From contig JAIXMF010000012.1 in NCBI GenBank assembly GCA_025201365.1, positions 1 through 64,000 on the forward strand: a DNA stretch of 64,000 nt, in the 5' to 3' direction. Below, piece by piece: positions 22,820 to 32,283 of this stretch. The notes below the pieces were generated by a model, which was not told where the DNA came from, did no database searches, and was given only the letters and a program-made list of their open reading frames with translations. This DNA comes from Syncephalis plumigaleata (Eukaryota; Zoopagomycota; Zoopagomycetes; Zoopagales; Piptocephalidaceae). Position 1 is the stretch's first letter. The number at the start of each line of letters is the position of its first letter. A program made the translations under genes and the position numbers.

Positions 22820-23303
22820 CTATACTAGTACACTTGTATCATCTACCTTATAGAATTGATGATGATAGTTATCGCTATCAATAAAGGATCCATAATTGAG
22901 CACTGAATTACTATTATTACACTTGTCATTATCGTGCTGCGTCAATTCTTTCAATGCCTTCATACCTTCGATCGATGTACCAGGTATCATCGCTGTAATA
23001 ACATGAAGATTATTGCCACCTAGTTTGAATACATTCATTGCTGTTATGGCCACCGGTACTACTTCATCTAATTCAAAATCAATAAATTTAGTGCAGTTTA
23101 TTAGATGGATTTACACGCATGTCTTCTGCTATCATCTTACCCGTAAGTCTTGTGTTGCCTTGTAGTCCTATTCGGCTAATGTTATCAACAATTTAATGGT
23201 TAACAAACTAGTGAATGGAATGATCACATATGCATATATGCTTACAACGAAAATGCAATACTCGATTTTACCAAATGCTTCAATGATAGTTTACAGTGTC
23301 AAC
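22820..23303 (-). pseudogene. decayed RRM gene fragment, PUF60/Half-pint-like second RRM
   Basis: In minus order: TIIEAFGKIEYCIFV (RRM alpha1-beta2, near 23250-23303), PNRTTRQHKTYG (loop and beta3, near 23140-23175), then FIDFELDEVVPVAITAMNVF and KLGGNNLHVITAM (23095 down to about 22980). These follow the PUF60 pattern PDPTTGKHKGYGFIEY and [20 protein letters not shown]. The exon before FIDFE lacks an AG acceptor, the first segment needs a frame change, and no start or first RRM is present, so I call it a relic. The right palindrome arm ends inside it at about 22919. Confidence 0.55.
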
Positions 23304-23404
23304 TATACCATACTAAATAAATCGGATGCACATTACAAATACTTGCATACTCCATAATCATATACTTACAAGTAGCTATTGATTATCGTGTATTTATTGA
23401 ATAA

Positions 23405-23550
23405 ACTATGATAATAATGCTTACGGTTGATTGCATAGAGAGCAACGAGTGAACAAAGTGAATACATGATAAACAATGTAATAAACAAGCAGTAGCTAGT
23501 AGAATGACTGAGTTGACACAAAGGAGCAAGGAATGAGCAAGGACTGTAAA
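23405..23550. repeat. third partial copy of the palindrome's outer segment
   Basis: The stretch from GCTTACGGTTGATTGCATAG to AAGGAGCAAGGAATGAGCAA closely matches left-arm 7580-7700 in direct orientation and right-arm 22627-22770 in inverted orientation, by eye at well over 90 percent identity. It forms a second, smaller inverted repeat with the right arm end, flanking the RRM relic. Confidence 0.85.
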
Positions 23551-23800
23551 GATGACGTGCAAGTTAAAAGATATAAGCATCGTTTATGAAATCGGGATAT
23601 GGCAGCATGTCTGAATGTTATTCAGATTGTACATAATCTTCGTAATGGAAATGGTGTTACAGAACAACTTTACCAAAGTGCCATTATTTCTAACGTTCAA
23701 GAAATGATGGACAAGGACAACGAAGAACCCAAACACTAAAAAACAAATTAACACACACCGGATTGTATCGTCAATCACATACCCTTTTTTGCTTATAATA
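23551..23800. promoter_or_regulatory. upstream region of POP4
   Basis: AT-rich DNA between the third repeat copy and the POP4 ATG at 23801. No distinct TATA box and no gene are seen. Confidence 0.35.
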
Positions 23801-24744
23801 ATGACGGAATCATCTACACTATACTCTCCATTACCAGCTGATCTAGAGCAGCATCCTGCTATCTCGTCTGAAGCGGATAAAGAGGTATGTTTACACGATT
23901 AATTCTAGTTGGTAACCGCTAGAATAATGTTGATCCACTAGATTGCTGTTGATCCAACTACACGACGATTTACGCCAAAATTCGTATGTGAAGCGTTGGA
24001 AGAAGGCCCGCAATTAGATGCAACAGCCCAACGAGTTTACCAAACGAAAGTGGCTAGTCGCGCGATTCCTATAGAAAAGTCAGAGCTGAAGTCATTACGT
24101 AAACGACGACACCGACAACCTCGCAACAAAATACCCGTTCTTACGGCGAAACAAAAACGCGCAGCAGACGTGCATACCATTCCTGTAGACTGTCATCGGT
24201 AGGTGTTATCAATATCGATTTGATCATCGCGTAGTTACATTCGCTTATTGACAATACTAGCTATGAGTTGTTCGAACCGCTTCATACATTGTGGACGCAG
24301 TACATATCGGAAGTGCAAGGTACAAGCAATAGTCCTCATACGCTTTTACCCAAACTACTAAAAGCAGATCTACATGGTAGTGTTATGAAAGGTAGGTGAT
24401 ACAGCTACTGTTGTTGTTTAAAGCGCATATCTCTTACAATAGAATAATAGTGGTACGCTCTCGTTGTCCTAGCTATGTTGGAACTACTGGTATAATGATC
24501 ATGGAGACTAAAAATCTATTTCGTATTATTGATCAACGCAATCGTCTCATTTGTAAGTAGCGTGAAACGATATTCTCAATGGAACATGTTTATTCATTTA
24601 TATTTAGCGGTACCAAAAGCGAATAGTGTCTTTGCATTATCGATCAATCAACACGAGTACATCATCTATGGTAGTCAGTTTTGCTATAGAGCGGCCGATC
24701 GAGCTGTCAAGAAATTTAAAGGACAAAATACGATTGATTTGTAG
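23801..24744 (+). CDS. POP4: RNase P / RNase MRP subunit Pop4 (Rpp29)
   Basis: Protein subunit of the nuclear RNase P and MRP ribonucleoproteins, which trim tRNA 5' ends and process pre-rRNA. Five exons, 23801-23884, 23942-24198, 24261-24391, 24451-24552 and 24608-24744, join without frame problems into about 236 residues, a normal length for fungal Pop4. The C-terminal Sm-like Rpp29 domain is clear: KADLHGSVMKVVRSRCPSYV, GTTGIMIMETKNLFRI, VPKANSVFALSINQHEYIIY and the closing RAADRAVKKFK. A basic stretch (KSLRKRRHRQPRNK) lies in the middle, as expected for an RNA-binding nuclear protein. It ends 103 bp before the next gene on the same strand. Confidence 0.95.
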
Positions 24745-24847
24745 TTGTTGTTCATCGGCTTAAATTTATTAAATAAAAATAGTTGTATTTTACATTCATA
24801 TTTTATTATATTTAGTTTTTCTCACTTTCTTTTCGTATACACATACT

Positions 24848-27649
24848 ATGACACGCTCATTTATTCTTTTCCGACGAAATGGACTAGGGACACTTTTACG
24901 AATGCGAGTCAATGCGGGCATTTCGCGGAATGTGTGGCGTTCTATGTCTACAGACTCGTCGGTCGTTTCGGAATTGTTGGAGTATATGAAGGAAACAAAA
25001 CACGCTGAATCTACTACAGTTAACGATACATCGAGCTCGATTTACCAAAATGATGGATTTCCAGTCATAAAGCGTACTACAACAGCGATAACGCCATTAA
25101 AGGATATTGTTATTGAACATGGACAATCAGCAAACCATGGCAGGTTGTTCGAGCGAGATAATCTAGCTTCTGTGTCTACCGTCAATCTTCGTAAACATTC
25201 CAAACTAGTAGAAGAACTTGAGCTGCATACAAAGTCTAGCGATATCGAAGGGATTAATGCGACAATACAAAAAATGAGCACTAATGAAACCATTACTCAG
25301 GTCGACACGACATTAATGGGAAGTGTATTTCAACGAATGCTTAATGGAGCAAATCCCTCAGTTTTGCAAGCATTTCTCAATACATTATATGCGAAGGATA
25401 TTCGATTACCTACGGCTGATCATTACGTACAATGGATTCGATATCACATCCGTGTGTCTCAGTGGTATCGCGGGATTTGTGTTTACGAGAACTATCGAGT
25501 GCGTGCTGAATTGCATAATAGTGTCGATGCAATTGTCGCAATGGTGGACGCGTTTATCGCCAATGAACAAGTACAAATCACCATTGATCGAAAGTATGGA
25601 TTCGGTCATCAGCGATGTCGGGTGCTTTGCTACGATATAATACAACGTTGTAGTCCATTATTGAATGAAGCGTTAAATCAATTCCTGATATCGTTATGTA
25701 CACGTGCTATGCCTGATAAACTGGCGCTCTATCAAACTGCTCTGTCTAAGGGATATACGGTTTATATGGAAACGCAACGCGAACTATTTCGTAACTTGTA
25801 CATTGATCGAGACACGGAAATTGAACCAATCCTAGCGCTGTACTGGAGTATTCGACAATCGGGCTCCACGCCGGATCCCAACACAACATTTCACTTGATG
25901 CATTTGTTACTTACCAAGCAGCAAACTAGCGCTTCATCATCTGCACTGGAAAAGCCGGAAGATATAGCGTTGAATATTTTCAATGATGTCTACGCAAATG
26001 GTGGCACATTTTCCGTAAGGATAGCAGTATATCTAATAATGAAATTATCCAAATTAAATCGGCTTGCGGATGTTAAACTCGTATATAACAAGGTTAAAAG
26101 CAATCATCCCGATTCTAATCACATTCTCGAATTGGACTGTGGCTACGCGAAGACATTGCTACACACAGGAAACGTCGAAGAAGCGCAAGCAATGCTTGAA
26201 ACTATGATGACCTACACTTTTCATGAACAGATAGACGGGCGTTACATTGGTCCTAATGGCGAGATGTTAGTGGATTCTAGTACGTCAGAGAGACTGATAA
26301 ACGTTCATAATAGGCAGTTTGAATTGATAGCATCGTTTAACGAACGGTTTATTAAAAAGTCAGCCATGCAAGAAGTATTGACAACAGAGGAATTACTTGT
26401 TAATGCAATACGTGAACTCGAGTTGAGACATTCGGATTATAGCGTGACGCGCGATGATTCAAAGTTGTCATTCATTCGACCTTCGGATGTCAAGCACGAT
26501 TACGTCGCTGATGTCCAGTCTAAAACGATCGATATATTGCCGATTACCATGCTGGCCGGAGAGCTTATTACGAAATATCGCGTAGATGCCAATATTACTG
26601 CAGCCTATGCGTTGTACAATAGATTACGTGATTTAGGATATATCAATCATAGTCTAGTAGGAGTAATGCAATGGGTACCATTTTACCAAAAGGATTGGGC
26701 AGGCGTTCTACATTTATTGGACGATATGCGTTCGTTTAAAATTCCACTTACAACCGTCTTGCTTACTGCATTCATCAAGAGCTATGTACACCTACAGGAA
26801 CCATTCAAAGCCGAGGGATTATTACTTGCCTATTTGTCTACACGAAATCACGTTAAACATTTGGAGGATACTCGATGGCTTAGTCCCGAGAAGTTATGCC
26901 TTAGGATCGTTTCTTGCTACATAGAGACGAAGCAATCGGCCAATGCAGCTCAGTTCATTCTTCGATGTCATGAACGTCATTTAGATATATCTGCAAAAAC
27001 CACGAAAATGCTACTGGATGAAGCGATACTACGTGGTTCGGTAGACGATACGGTAGCCCTGCTAGACTTTATCAAACAGAATGGATTAAAAATGAGTGCT
27101 GCCGCCTACTCGCGTGTCATGAGTTTCATGGCTAAACAAGGACGACTTCCCATTGTACTTGCCTATTACGCCGAGGCAGATGCGCACAATCTACAGGGCA
27201 ATCCTTACTTGATCACCAGTGTACTTCAGGCGTACATGCGTGCTCGTCAGCACACGAATGGTTGGCAATTCTTCTTGGAAGCACGGCAACGACATCAATT
27301 TTGCCTAAACGCCGTCAGTCTCTCGGTAATGCTTAGCATAGTTACTTATATGAAATCTATAAAGATAGTCGACGAGCTACTACGTCTTGCACAAATCGAT
27401 GGCGTGTCATTCAACGAACGACACTGGTTGATGCTCGAGAAAGCGTATCGCTACCATGGTGCATACGATCAATCTCTTAACGTGCTGCTTGATAGAATGC
27501 CACAAGCTGGATTTACTCCACCTTATGATATATTACAAAGAGTTGACGATAAACTAAAATCCCGCGGTCTAACTGCTATGCAGTGCAAGCTACAACAAGC
27601 TATTCGTAACTGGTATCCTAATTATCAGCAGCAGCAGCAGCAGCATTAG
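24848..27649 (+). CDS. large PPR-like mitochondrial protein
   Basis: Single-exon gene of 933 residues, unusual among these intron-rich neighbours. The N-terminus MTRSFILFRRNGLGTLLRMR is Arg-rich, hydroxylated and without acids, a typical mitochondrial targeting sequence. The rest is helical with weak pentatricopeptide-like repeats, such as ITAAYALYNRLRDLGYINHS, VDDTVALLDFIKQNGLKMSA and LPIVLAYYAEADAHNLQGNP, each about 35 residues apart in the C-terminal half. Fungal proteins of this kind act on mitochondrial mRNA stability or translation, but the target cannot be read from the sequence. The protein ends in a short poly-Gln run encoded by CAG repeats and His (27629-27646). PPR repeats are degenerate here, so a different helical-repeat family is possible. 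Confidence 0.7.
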   Translation: MTRSFILFRRNGLGTLLRMRVNAGISRNVWRSMSTDSSVVSELLEYMKETKHAESTTVNDTSSSIYQNDGFPVIKRTTTAITPLKDIVIEHGQSANHGRLFERDNLASVSTVNLRKHSKLVEELELHTKSSDIEGINATIQKMSTNETITQVDTTLMGSVFQRMLNGANPSVLQAFLNTLYAKDIRLPTADHYVQWIRYHIRVSQWYRGICVYENYRVRAELHNSVDAIVAMVDAFIANEQVQITIDRKYGFGHQRCRVLCYDIIQRCSPLLNEALNQFLISLCTRAMPDKLALYQTALSKGYTVYMETQRELFRNLYIDRDTEIEPILALYWSIRQSGSTPDPNTTFHLMHLLLTKQQTSASSSALEKPEDIALNIFNDVYANGGTFSVRIAVYLIMKLSKLNRLADVKLVYNKVKSNHPDSNHILELDCGYAKTLLHTGNVEEAQAMLETMMTYTFHEQIDGRYIGPNGEMLVDSSTSERLINVHNRQFELIASFNERFIKKSAMQEVLTTEELLVNAIRELELRHSDYSVTRDDSKLSFIRPSDVKHDYVADVQSKTIDILPITMLAGELITKYRVDANITAAYALYNRLRDLGYINHSLVGVMQWVPFYQKDWAGVLHLLDDMRSFKIPLTTVLLTAFIKSYVHLQEPFKAEGLLLAYLSTRNHVKHLEDTRWLSPEKLCLRIVSCYIETKQSANAAQFILRCHERHLDISAKTTKMLLDEAILRGSVDDTVALLDFIKQNGLKMSAAAYSRVMSFMAKQGRLPIVLAYYAEADAHNLQGNPYLITSVLQAYMRARQHTNGWQFFLEARQRHQFCLNAVSLSVMLSIVTYMKSIKIVDELLRLAQIDGVSFNERHWLMLEKAYRYHGAYDQSLNVLLDRMPQAGFTPPYDILQRVDDKLKSRGLTAMQCKLQQAIRNWYPNYQQQQQQH

Positions 27650-27829
27650 TAGTTGCTGTATTTCATCACAGCATGGCATCATTCACAATGAATATAATTC
27701 TGTAATAAATTCGCATCATTCATTATAATAAGCGTGTGTGCTTTCTTACTATTATTTTTCTCTTGTTTTTTCTATATTTTTTATTTAAGTTAGTACTTTC
27801 TTCTTGAATAATCTATCTCCTCTTAGTTA

Positions 27830-29122
27830 ATGTTACTAACTCGAGGACAAACACGATTGTTACCTTGGGTCAACGTGCACTGGGCAGGCGTACAACGCAG
27901 TCAACTGCAACGCTTACTACCGCAATACTGGGCATGCTCGTCGGTATATTGGAATTCAGCTATGCGGATAGAACGACAACATACTACTAAGAGCACTGGC
28001 CCTAAGCGCCAGGCTAAACGTGATAGTACACACAAGTATACACCTTATAATAAGGATAATTATCGTGGCACTAACAGGAATATTCGTAGTACACGCTACA
28101 ACAACGATAATAGTAGTAGCAACCACAACAATAGCAGTAGCAGTAGCAGTAGCAGTAGCAGTATCCGCTATAATAATAATAATCACAATAGCCATTACAA
28201 CAGTTATAGCAATTATAACAATAACGAATGGCGTACACCGTCAAGGTATCAGGAAGAAATAAGGGAAGCTAACACGCATATTAGGTTTGAGAAACATAGC
28301 GTTGCTATTACTCGTCAGCCAGGACGCAACGACTCCCGTGCCAATGTAACGAATAGTTCGCGTAAACTGCCGTTGCAACTTCGATTCTACCCGAATGAAG
28401 GTGGACTATTCGAGAGCAGCATCACCGAGGACTATCTACTTCGACGTGCGACGCAAATCACACAACGACCACTACTGGTATTGGATCTGAACGGCACGTT
28501 AATACATCGTACAAAGAAGACGAAACAATTCTACGCACGTCCACATCTTGGTGAATTCTTGGAGCGTGTCCTAAAGCGTTACGCAGTGCTAATTTGGTCA
28601 TCGGCACGACCCGAGAATGTACGCTTAATGGCGAGCCATTGCTTCAAGGAATACGAAACTTATCGTCGTAAACAACAAGACAGCGTTACATCGAGTACAT
28701 CTAAGACGCAACAAGAAATATCTCGTCAAGTTGAACGAGTACGCTATCAAGACTATCTGGCGGCGTTGTGGGATCGTCGTGCATTCCAATTTACTCGCGA
28801 GGAGTATGCAGGCAATCCGGTTACCGTTAAGAATCTCGAGTTTATCTGGAATTGGCGAACTTGCTGGCATGCACGTAACACGCTCATTGTTGATGATTCA
28901 CCGGAGAAAGTGGAGAGACAACCAAAGAACTGGATCTACCTGTCGACATTTACTAATACACAGGAGCAACAAAATGATAGTGAACTATTACGATTGGCCA
29001 CCTATTTAGAGGAGATTGCTAATGTTAAGGATATTCGAAGTGCACTGGATGTCAATCCATTTAGCAAATACGTAGCATCAATTAATAGCGGTAGCGGTAG
29101 CAATACCAATAATACTAAATAA
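27830..29122 (+). CDS. FCP1/NIF-type (HAD) phosphatase-like protein
   Basis: Single-exon gene of 430 residues. The N-terminus (MLLTRGQTRLLPWVN) is basic and could be a mitochondrial presequence. Residues about 60-140 are Asn/Ser/Tyr-rich low complexity with a run of ten serines. The FCP1-homology domain covers about residues 210-400: LVLDLNGTLIHR (Asp219), YARPHLGEFLERVLKRYAVL, WSSARPENV, RRAFQFTREEY, then KNLEFIWNW and the acid motif LIVDDSPEK. The canonical DxDGT is DLNGT, so the second catalytic Asp is Asn. The same variant is familiar from an uncharacterised fungal subgroup (recalled, not searched), but it could weaken phosphatase activity. The substrate is unknown. The stop lies only 34 bp from the convergent PIG-X stop. 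Confidence 0.85.
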   Translation: MLLTRGQTRLLPWVNVHWAGVQRSQLQRLLPQYWACSSVYWNSAMRIERQHTTKSTGPKRQAKRDSTHKYTPYNKDNYRGTNRNIRSTRYNNDNSSSNHNNSSSSSSSSSSIRYNNNNHNSHYNSYSNYNNNEWRTPSRYQEEIREANTHIRFEKHSVAITRQPGRNDSRANVTNSSRKLPLQLRFYPNEGGLFESSITEDYLLRRATQITQRPLLVLDLNGTLIHRTKKTKQFYARPHLGEFLERVLKRYAVLIWSSARPENVRLMASHCFKEYETYRRKQQDSVTSSTSKTQQEISRQVERVRYQDYLAALWDRRAFQFTREEYAGNPVTVKNLEFIWNWRTCWHARNTLIVDDSPEKVERQPKNWIYLSTFTNTQEQQNDSELLRLATYLEEIANVKDIRSALDVNPFSKYVASINSGSGSNTNNTK

Positions 29123-29156
29123 ATCATATGTGTTGTAATGCAACTTTATTAAAACA

Positions 29157-30136
29157 TTATTCCTCCTTTTCTACATCTGCATCATAGGCATCAGCGTTGG
29201 CTTTTTTCGTTTGCACTCGATCCGTGCTGACAGGTGTCGTTCTACGTGATTGACCAGTTGATTTGTCGCTTGTTCCACCGCGCTGATGTCTTACCGCGAA
29301 TATCGTCCACATTAACCATAATAGACCGATGATAACACATGCCAATGTACCCAGTGCCACGATAGAGGCATCTTCTAATCGGCCACTAGGCAGGGTAATG
29401 GTAATCGTATTCTGTGGTTGCTCGCTTACACTGCTAGCTGCATCTTGACTGGATGTGGCGGCAATCACTTGAATGGATTCGACTTGATAAGCGTATTTGC
29501 CATTAAATAGTTGTGCTATCTCCGTGTCTTTACTTGCTATTAAATGATTATTAGATTGCTTTAATTCTATTCATGATTCATTAGTAAATGTTGCTATATC
29601 CAATGTTGTATAAATACCTTGTTGGCATAACCAGTAGAACTGGCCGGGTTGAACGGTGATATGCTTTTCCTCACCGCCGAACAATGGTATTTGATATCGA
29701 CCATGAAGTGGTAATTCCACGATATCCGTCACTTTCCATGCTGAAGTTACGTGTTGTTCCGCGGTTGCATCGTCAACCTTATTATGTACATGATAGTTCC
29801 ATACGGTAATCGATACACCGGTAGGCGAGGCTTCATTCACTGGATTCTCCAATTCTATTTGGCCATAATGATGGACGCGTTCAGCGCCTTGCTCTAACAC
29901 GTCGTGTAACTGGTAAGGATCGGCGAAAAGTGCCGCTGGTAGTGACTGATACAGGACAAGCTCGTTGCAGTGACTAGCTGGTCGTAGGACCGCCGACGAG
30001 GTCAACGCCAACGAGGACAGATTGTAGTGAAGGACCGGATGAAATGACTGAGCTGGCAAAGCATACATCGAGACGCGCTGTCGTTCAACTGGCCAGATCC
30101 CGACACGCGTTTCTTTATTGGGGCTCTCCTCGGTCA
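29157..30136 (-). CDS. PBN1: PIG-X / Pbn1, GPI mannosyltransferase I stabilising subunit
   Basis: ER membrane protein that partners the GPI-anchor mannosyltransferase PIG-M/Gpi14. Two exons, 29618-30136 and 29157-29536; the 81-bp intron (29537-29617) restores WLCQQASKDTEIAQLF. The PIG-X domain is recognised by LPAALFADPYQL, the segment EASPTGVSITVWNYHVH and VELPLHGRYQIPLFGGEEKH. A single membrane span (ASIVALGTLACVIIGLLWLM) sits near the C-terminus with a basic cytosolic tail and an acidic end (DVEKEE), a type I layout. I chose MTEESPNKETR (30136); an upstream in-frame Met at 30177 (MFNSWIKSVLGTT) is also possible. No frame damage. Confidence 0.85.
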
Positions 30137-30935
30137 TGGTAGTACCTAGTACGCTTTTTATCCAACTGTTGAACATGGCGAGATACACAAATAGAGAGGA
30201 TATAATAATAATAACGAAAAACAACGACAATGACAAATAGAGTGAGTGAGTGAGTGAGTGAGTGAAGGACAACCAAAGTAATTAATCACATTAATATGCA
30301 GAATATTGATGATGTGCATGTGTGTGTGAGTTACAGTGTTTTTCCATCCAATTTGATAGTATTTCGTTTGGCTAATGCACACTACTAGATTGGTAATTCA
30401 GTATGTTCTAATGTCATGCTGACTTCATCTATAAAAGACAATTGATTATTATTAGATAACACATTAACTTGTATATTCTATTTCATTAAGTAATAAATAG
30501 TAATGATATTCATTGCATATACTCGATTCTTACAACTATACTTGAATAGCATCATCGTGATTACTTTTACTACTTGATAGTACTCGATGACAAAGCCCTT
30601 CTCGCTTCTCTCCCCTTAATCAACGAATGTTAACATGATTGCACGGTCACGCTATTCCAAATGCCACTCCCGGAGTTGTCAAGCAATCATTGTCATTTGC
30701 ATTCTTTTTCTTCTTTTATCTTCTCCTCCTTTAGGACACTCCTATTACTCTTATTACCATTTTATAGCGTATATTTTACTCGTATTCCAGCATCGTTATA
30801 TCTACTTGTATGTAACATGTCATGATAATCATTAGAATTCATTGATATTTACTAATATACCATTTACTTGTTACACATAGACATATACAGACATATATAA
30901 TCATTTTGATAGTGTACACTGGCTACTAGTTACAT
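30137..30935. promoter_or_regulatory. divergent promoter region, PIG-X (-) and MARVEL protein (+)
   Basis: Contains a GTGA tetranucleotide run at about 30241-30264, roughly 110 bp before the PIG-X start, and AT-rich DNA with T-rich stretches nearer the plus-strand gene. Short open frames on both strands show no family resemblance. I see no further gene. Confidence 0.45.
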
Positions 30936-31937
30936 ATGGCATCGAATGATCCATCAAATACTGATGTTCCTTTTGATACTAACTGGATACCATCGTCAAC
31001 ACGTACTCATCTTGCATTAGATGACGTGCAACATCTTAATATTAATACTAATGATGTTGATGATCATCATCATGGCCCGTCTATCCCCATGACACCAATG
31101 GATGAGTTAATACTTGAGGATAATCCTAGTCATCCTGTAACTACCGATCAGCGAAAGATGTCGATAGATCATCCGACCATGTCTCGTTTCACCGTGCACG
31201 ATCGATCGATTGACGTGCCAGCGCGTGTACACGGCGTTACTTGGACGGTAACTGAACCGGAACAAGCACGTATCATGATGGTGGAGGGCAATCATCGTCG
31301 TTGGTGGCAATACACATGGGAGAAACGCTTGCTTCTCCGTGCCATTGGATTGTTATCCGCTATAAATACCGTAGGTTTCCTAGGTGGTGCTAGTCCAGTA
31401 AGTCAAACCTTTTATTTGTGCTATATCATATCTACCATTGCAATAACCATGATGATGATGACTAGTATTCTAGTTATGACATTCCATTCTCATCAAGCTG
31501 GTTCATTACTGTTACCCTTGTGGCAGCCATTCTTACTATCGTGCTGAATCTCCTTTATTTGGTACATACATTTCGTATTATTCGATCGTCACAGCTAAAC
31601 ATGGATCGTAAGGGCCGTTTATGGATTGTTAATTGGCGCACGCGTGATGCACTCGTCGCTTTAATGGACGTAGTCATGACAGCTACTTGGATGGCAGGTC
31701 TAGTGGGTATTTATCAACACAAGTGTTCACCGGGTAGTCTTAATGGATGGTAATCTACACGATATCGCGCTACATTGATCGCTTGTTAACTATCTAGTGT
31801 ATATTAGGTGTGATTTCTACAATACATCCATACTATTCGGTACTATTTCCCTAGTCATTCAACTCATCGTCACTACATGGGAGGTGCACAGGGAAGTGTT
31901 ATTCTGGTGGAGTAGCAAGCATAACAAACACATTTAA
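30936..31937 (+). CDS. MARVEL-type four-pass membrane protein (copy 1)
   Basis: Three exons, 30936-31397, 31466-31749 and 31808-31937, give about 290 residues without frame breaks. A hydrophilic N-terminal half, rich in His/Asp (NDVDDHHHGPS), is followed by four hydrophobic segments: RAIGLLSAINTVGFLGGAS, SWFITVTLVAAILTIVLNLL, DALVALMDVVMTATWMAGLV and TSILFGTISLVIQLIVTTW. The motif SLNGWCDFYNTSILFG near the last span is shared with the neighbour on the opposite strand. The pattern is that of fungal MARVEL proteins, which sit at the plasma membrane or eisosome-like domains; the exact role is unknown. Confidence 0.75.
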
Positions 31938-32283
31938 TTGTACATCGTGGAGGAGAGACAGCGAGAGACTAGTATATCAATTCTATTATAACATGTATCG
32001 TAAATTAGTTATTCAGTTCATTCCAATGCATGATTATTGCTAGTATTATACTGTATTTTAAATTGCTTTTAATTACACGATTGTCAATTAAATATGAATA
32101 TGTAGATAATACATAGTAAAAGTAATCATCAATCTAGTATACTCATTATAATTTCACTTTATATATAAGAAATAATCAACGACGATATAGTAATAACGAT
32201 AATAGTGATAGTAATATATGATAATGGGCGCTACTAAAATGAACAATCAAACGTCATCTATCTATCTATATATATTGCTTTCT
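31938..32283. other. convergent intergenic between the two MARVEL genes
   Basis: AT-rich 346 bp holding both 3' ends, with a short (CTAT)n/(AT)n run at 32256-32275. No gene is seen. Confidence 0.5.

Larger units (their letters stand above)
15433..22919 (-). repeat. right arm of the giant inverted repeat
   Basis: Inverted copy of 7411-14784. The inner edge at 15433 starts with CATCGATGGG. The outer edge is at about 22919, just after GAGCACTGAATTACTATTATT, and lies inside a decayed RRM gene on the minus strand whose last codons are therefore also in the left arm. This arm carries the open copy of the FHA kinase. Confidence 0.95.
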
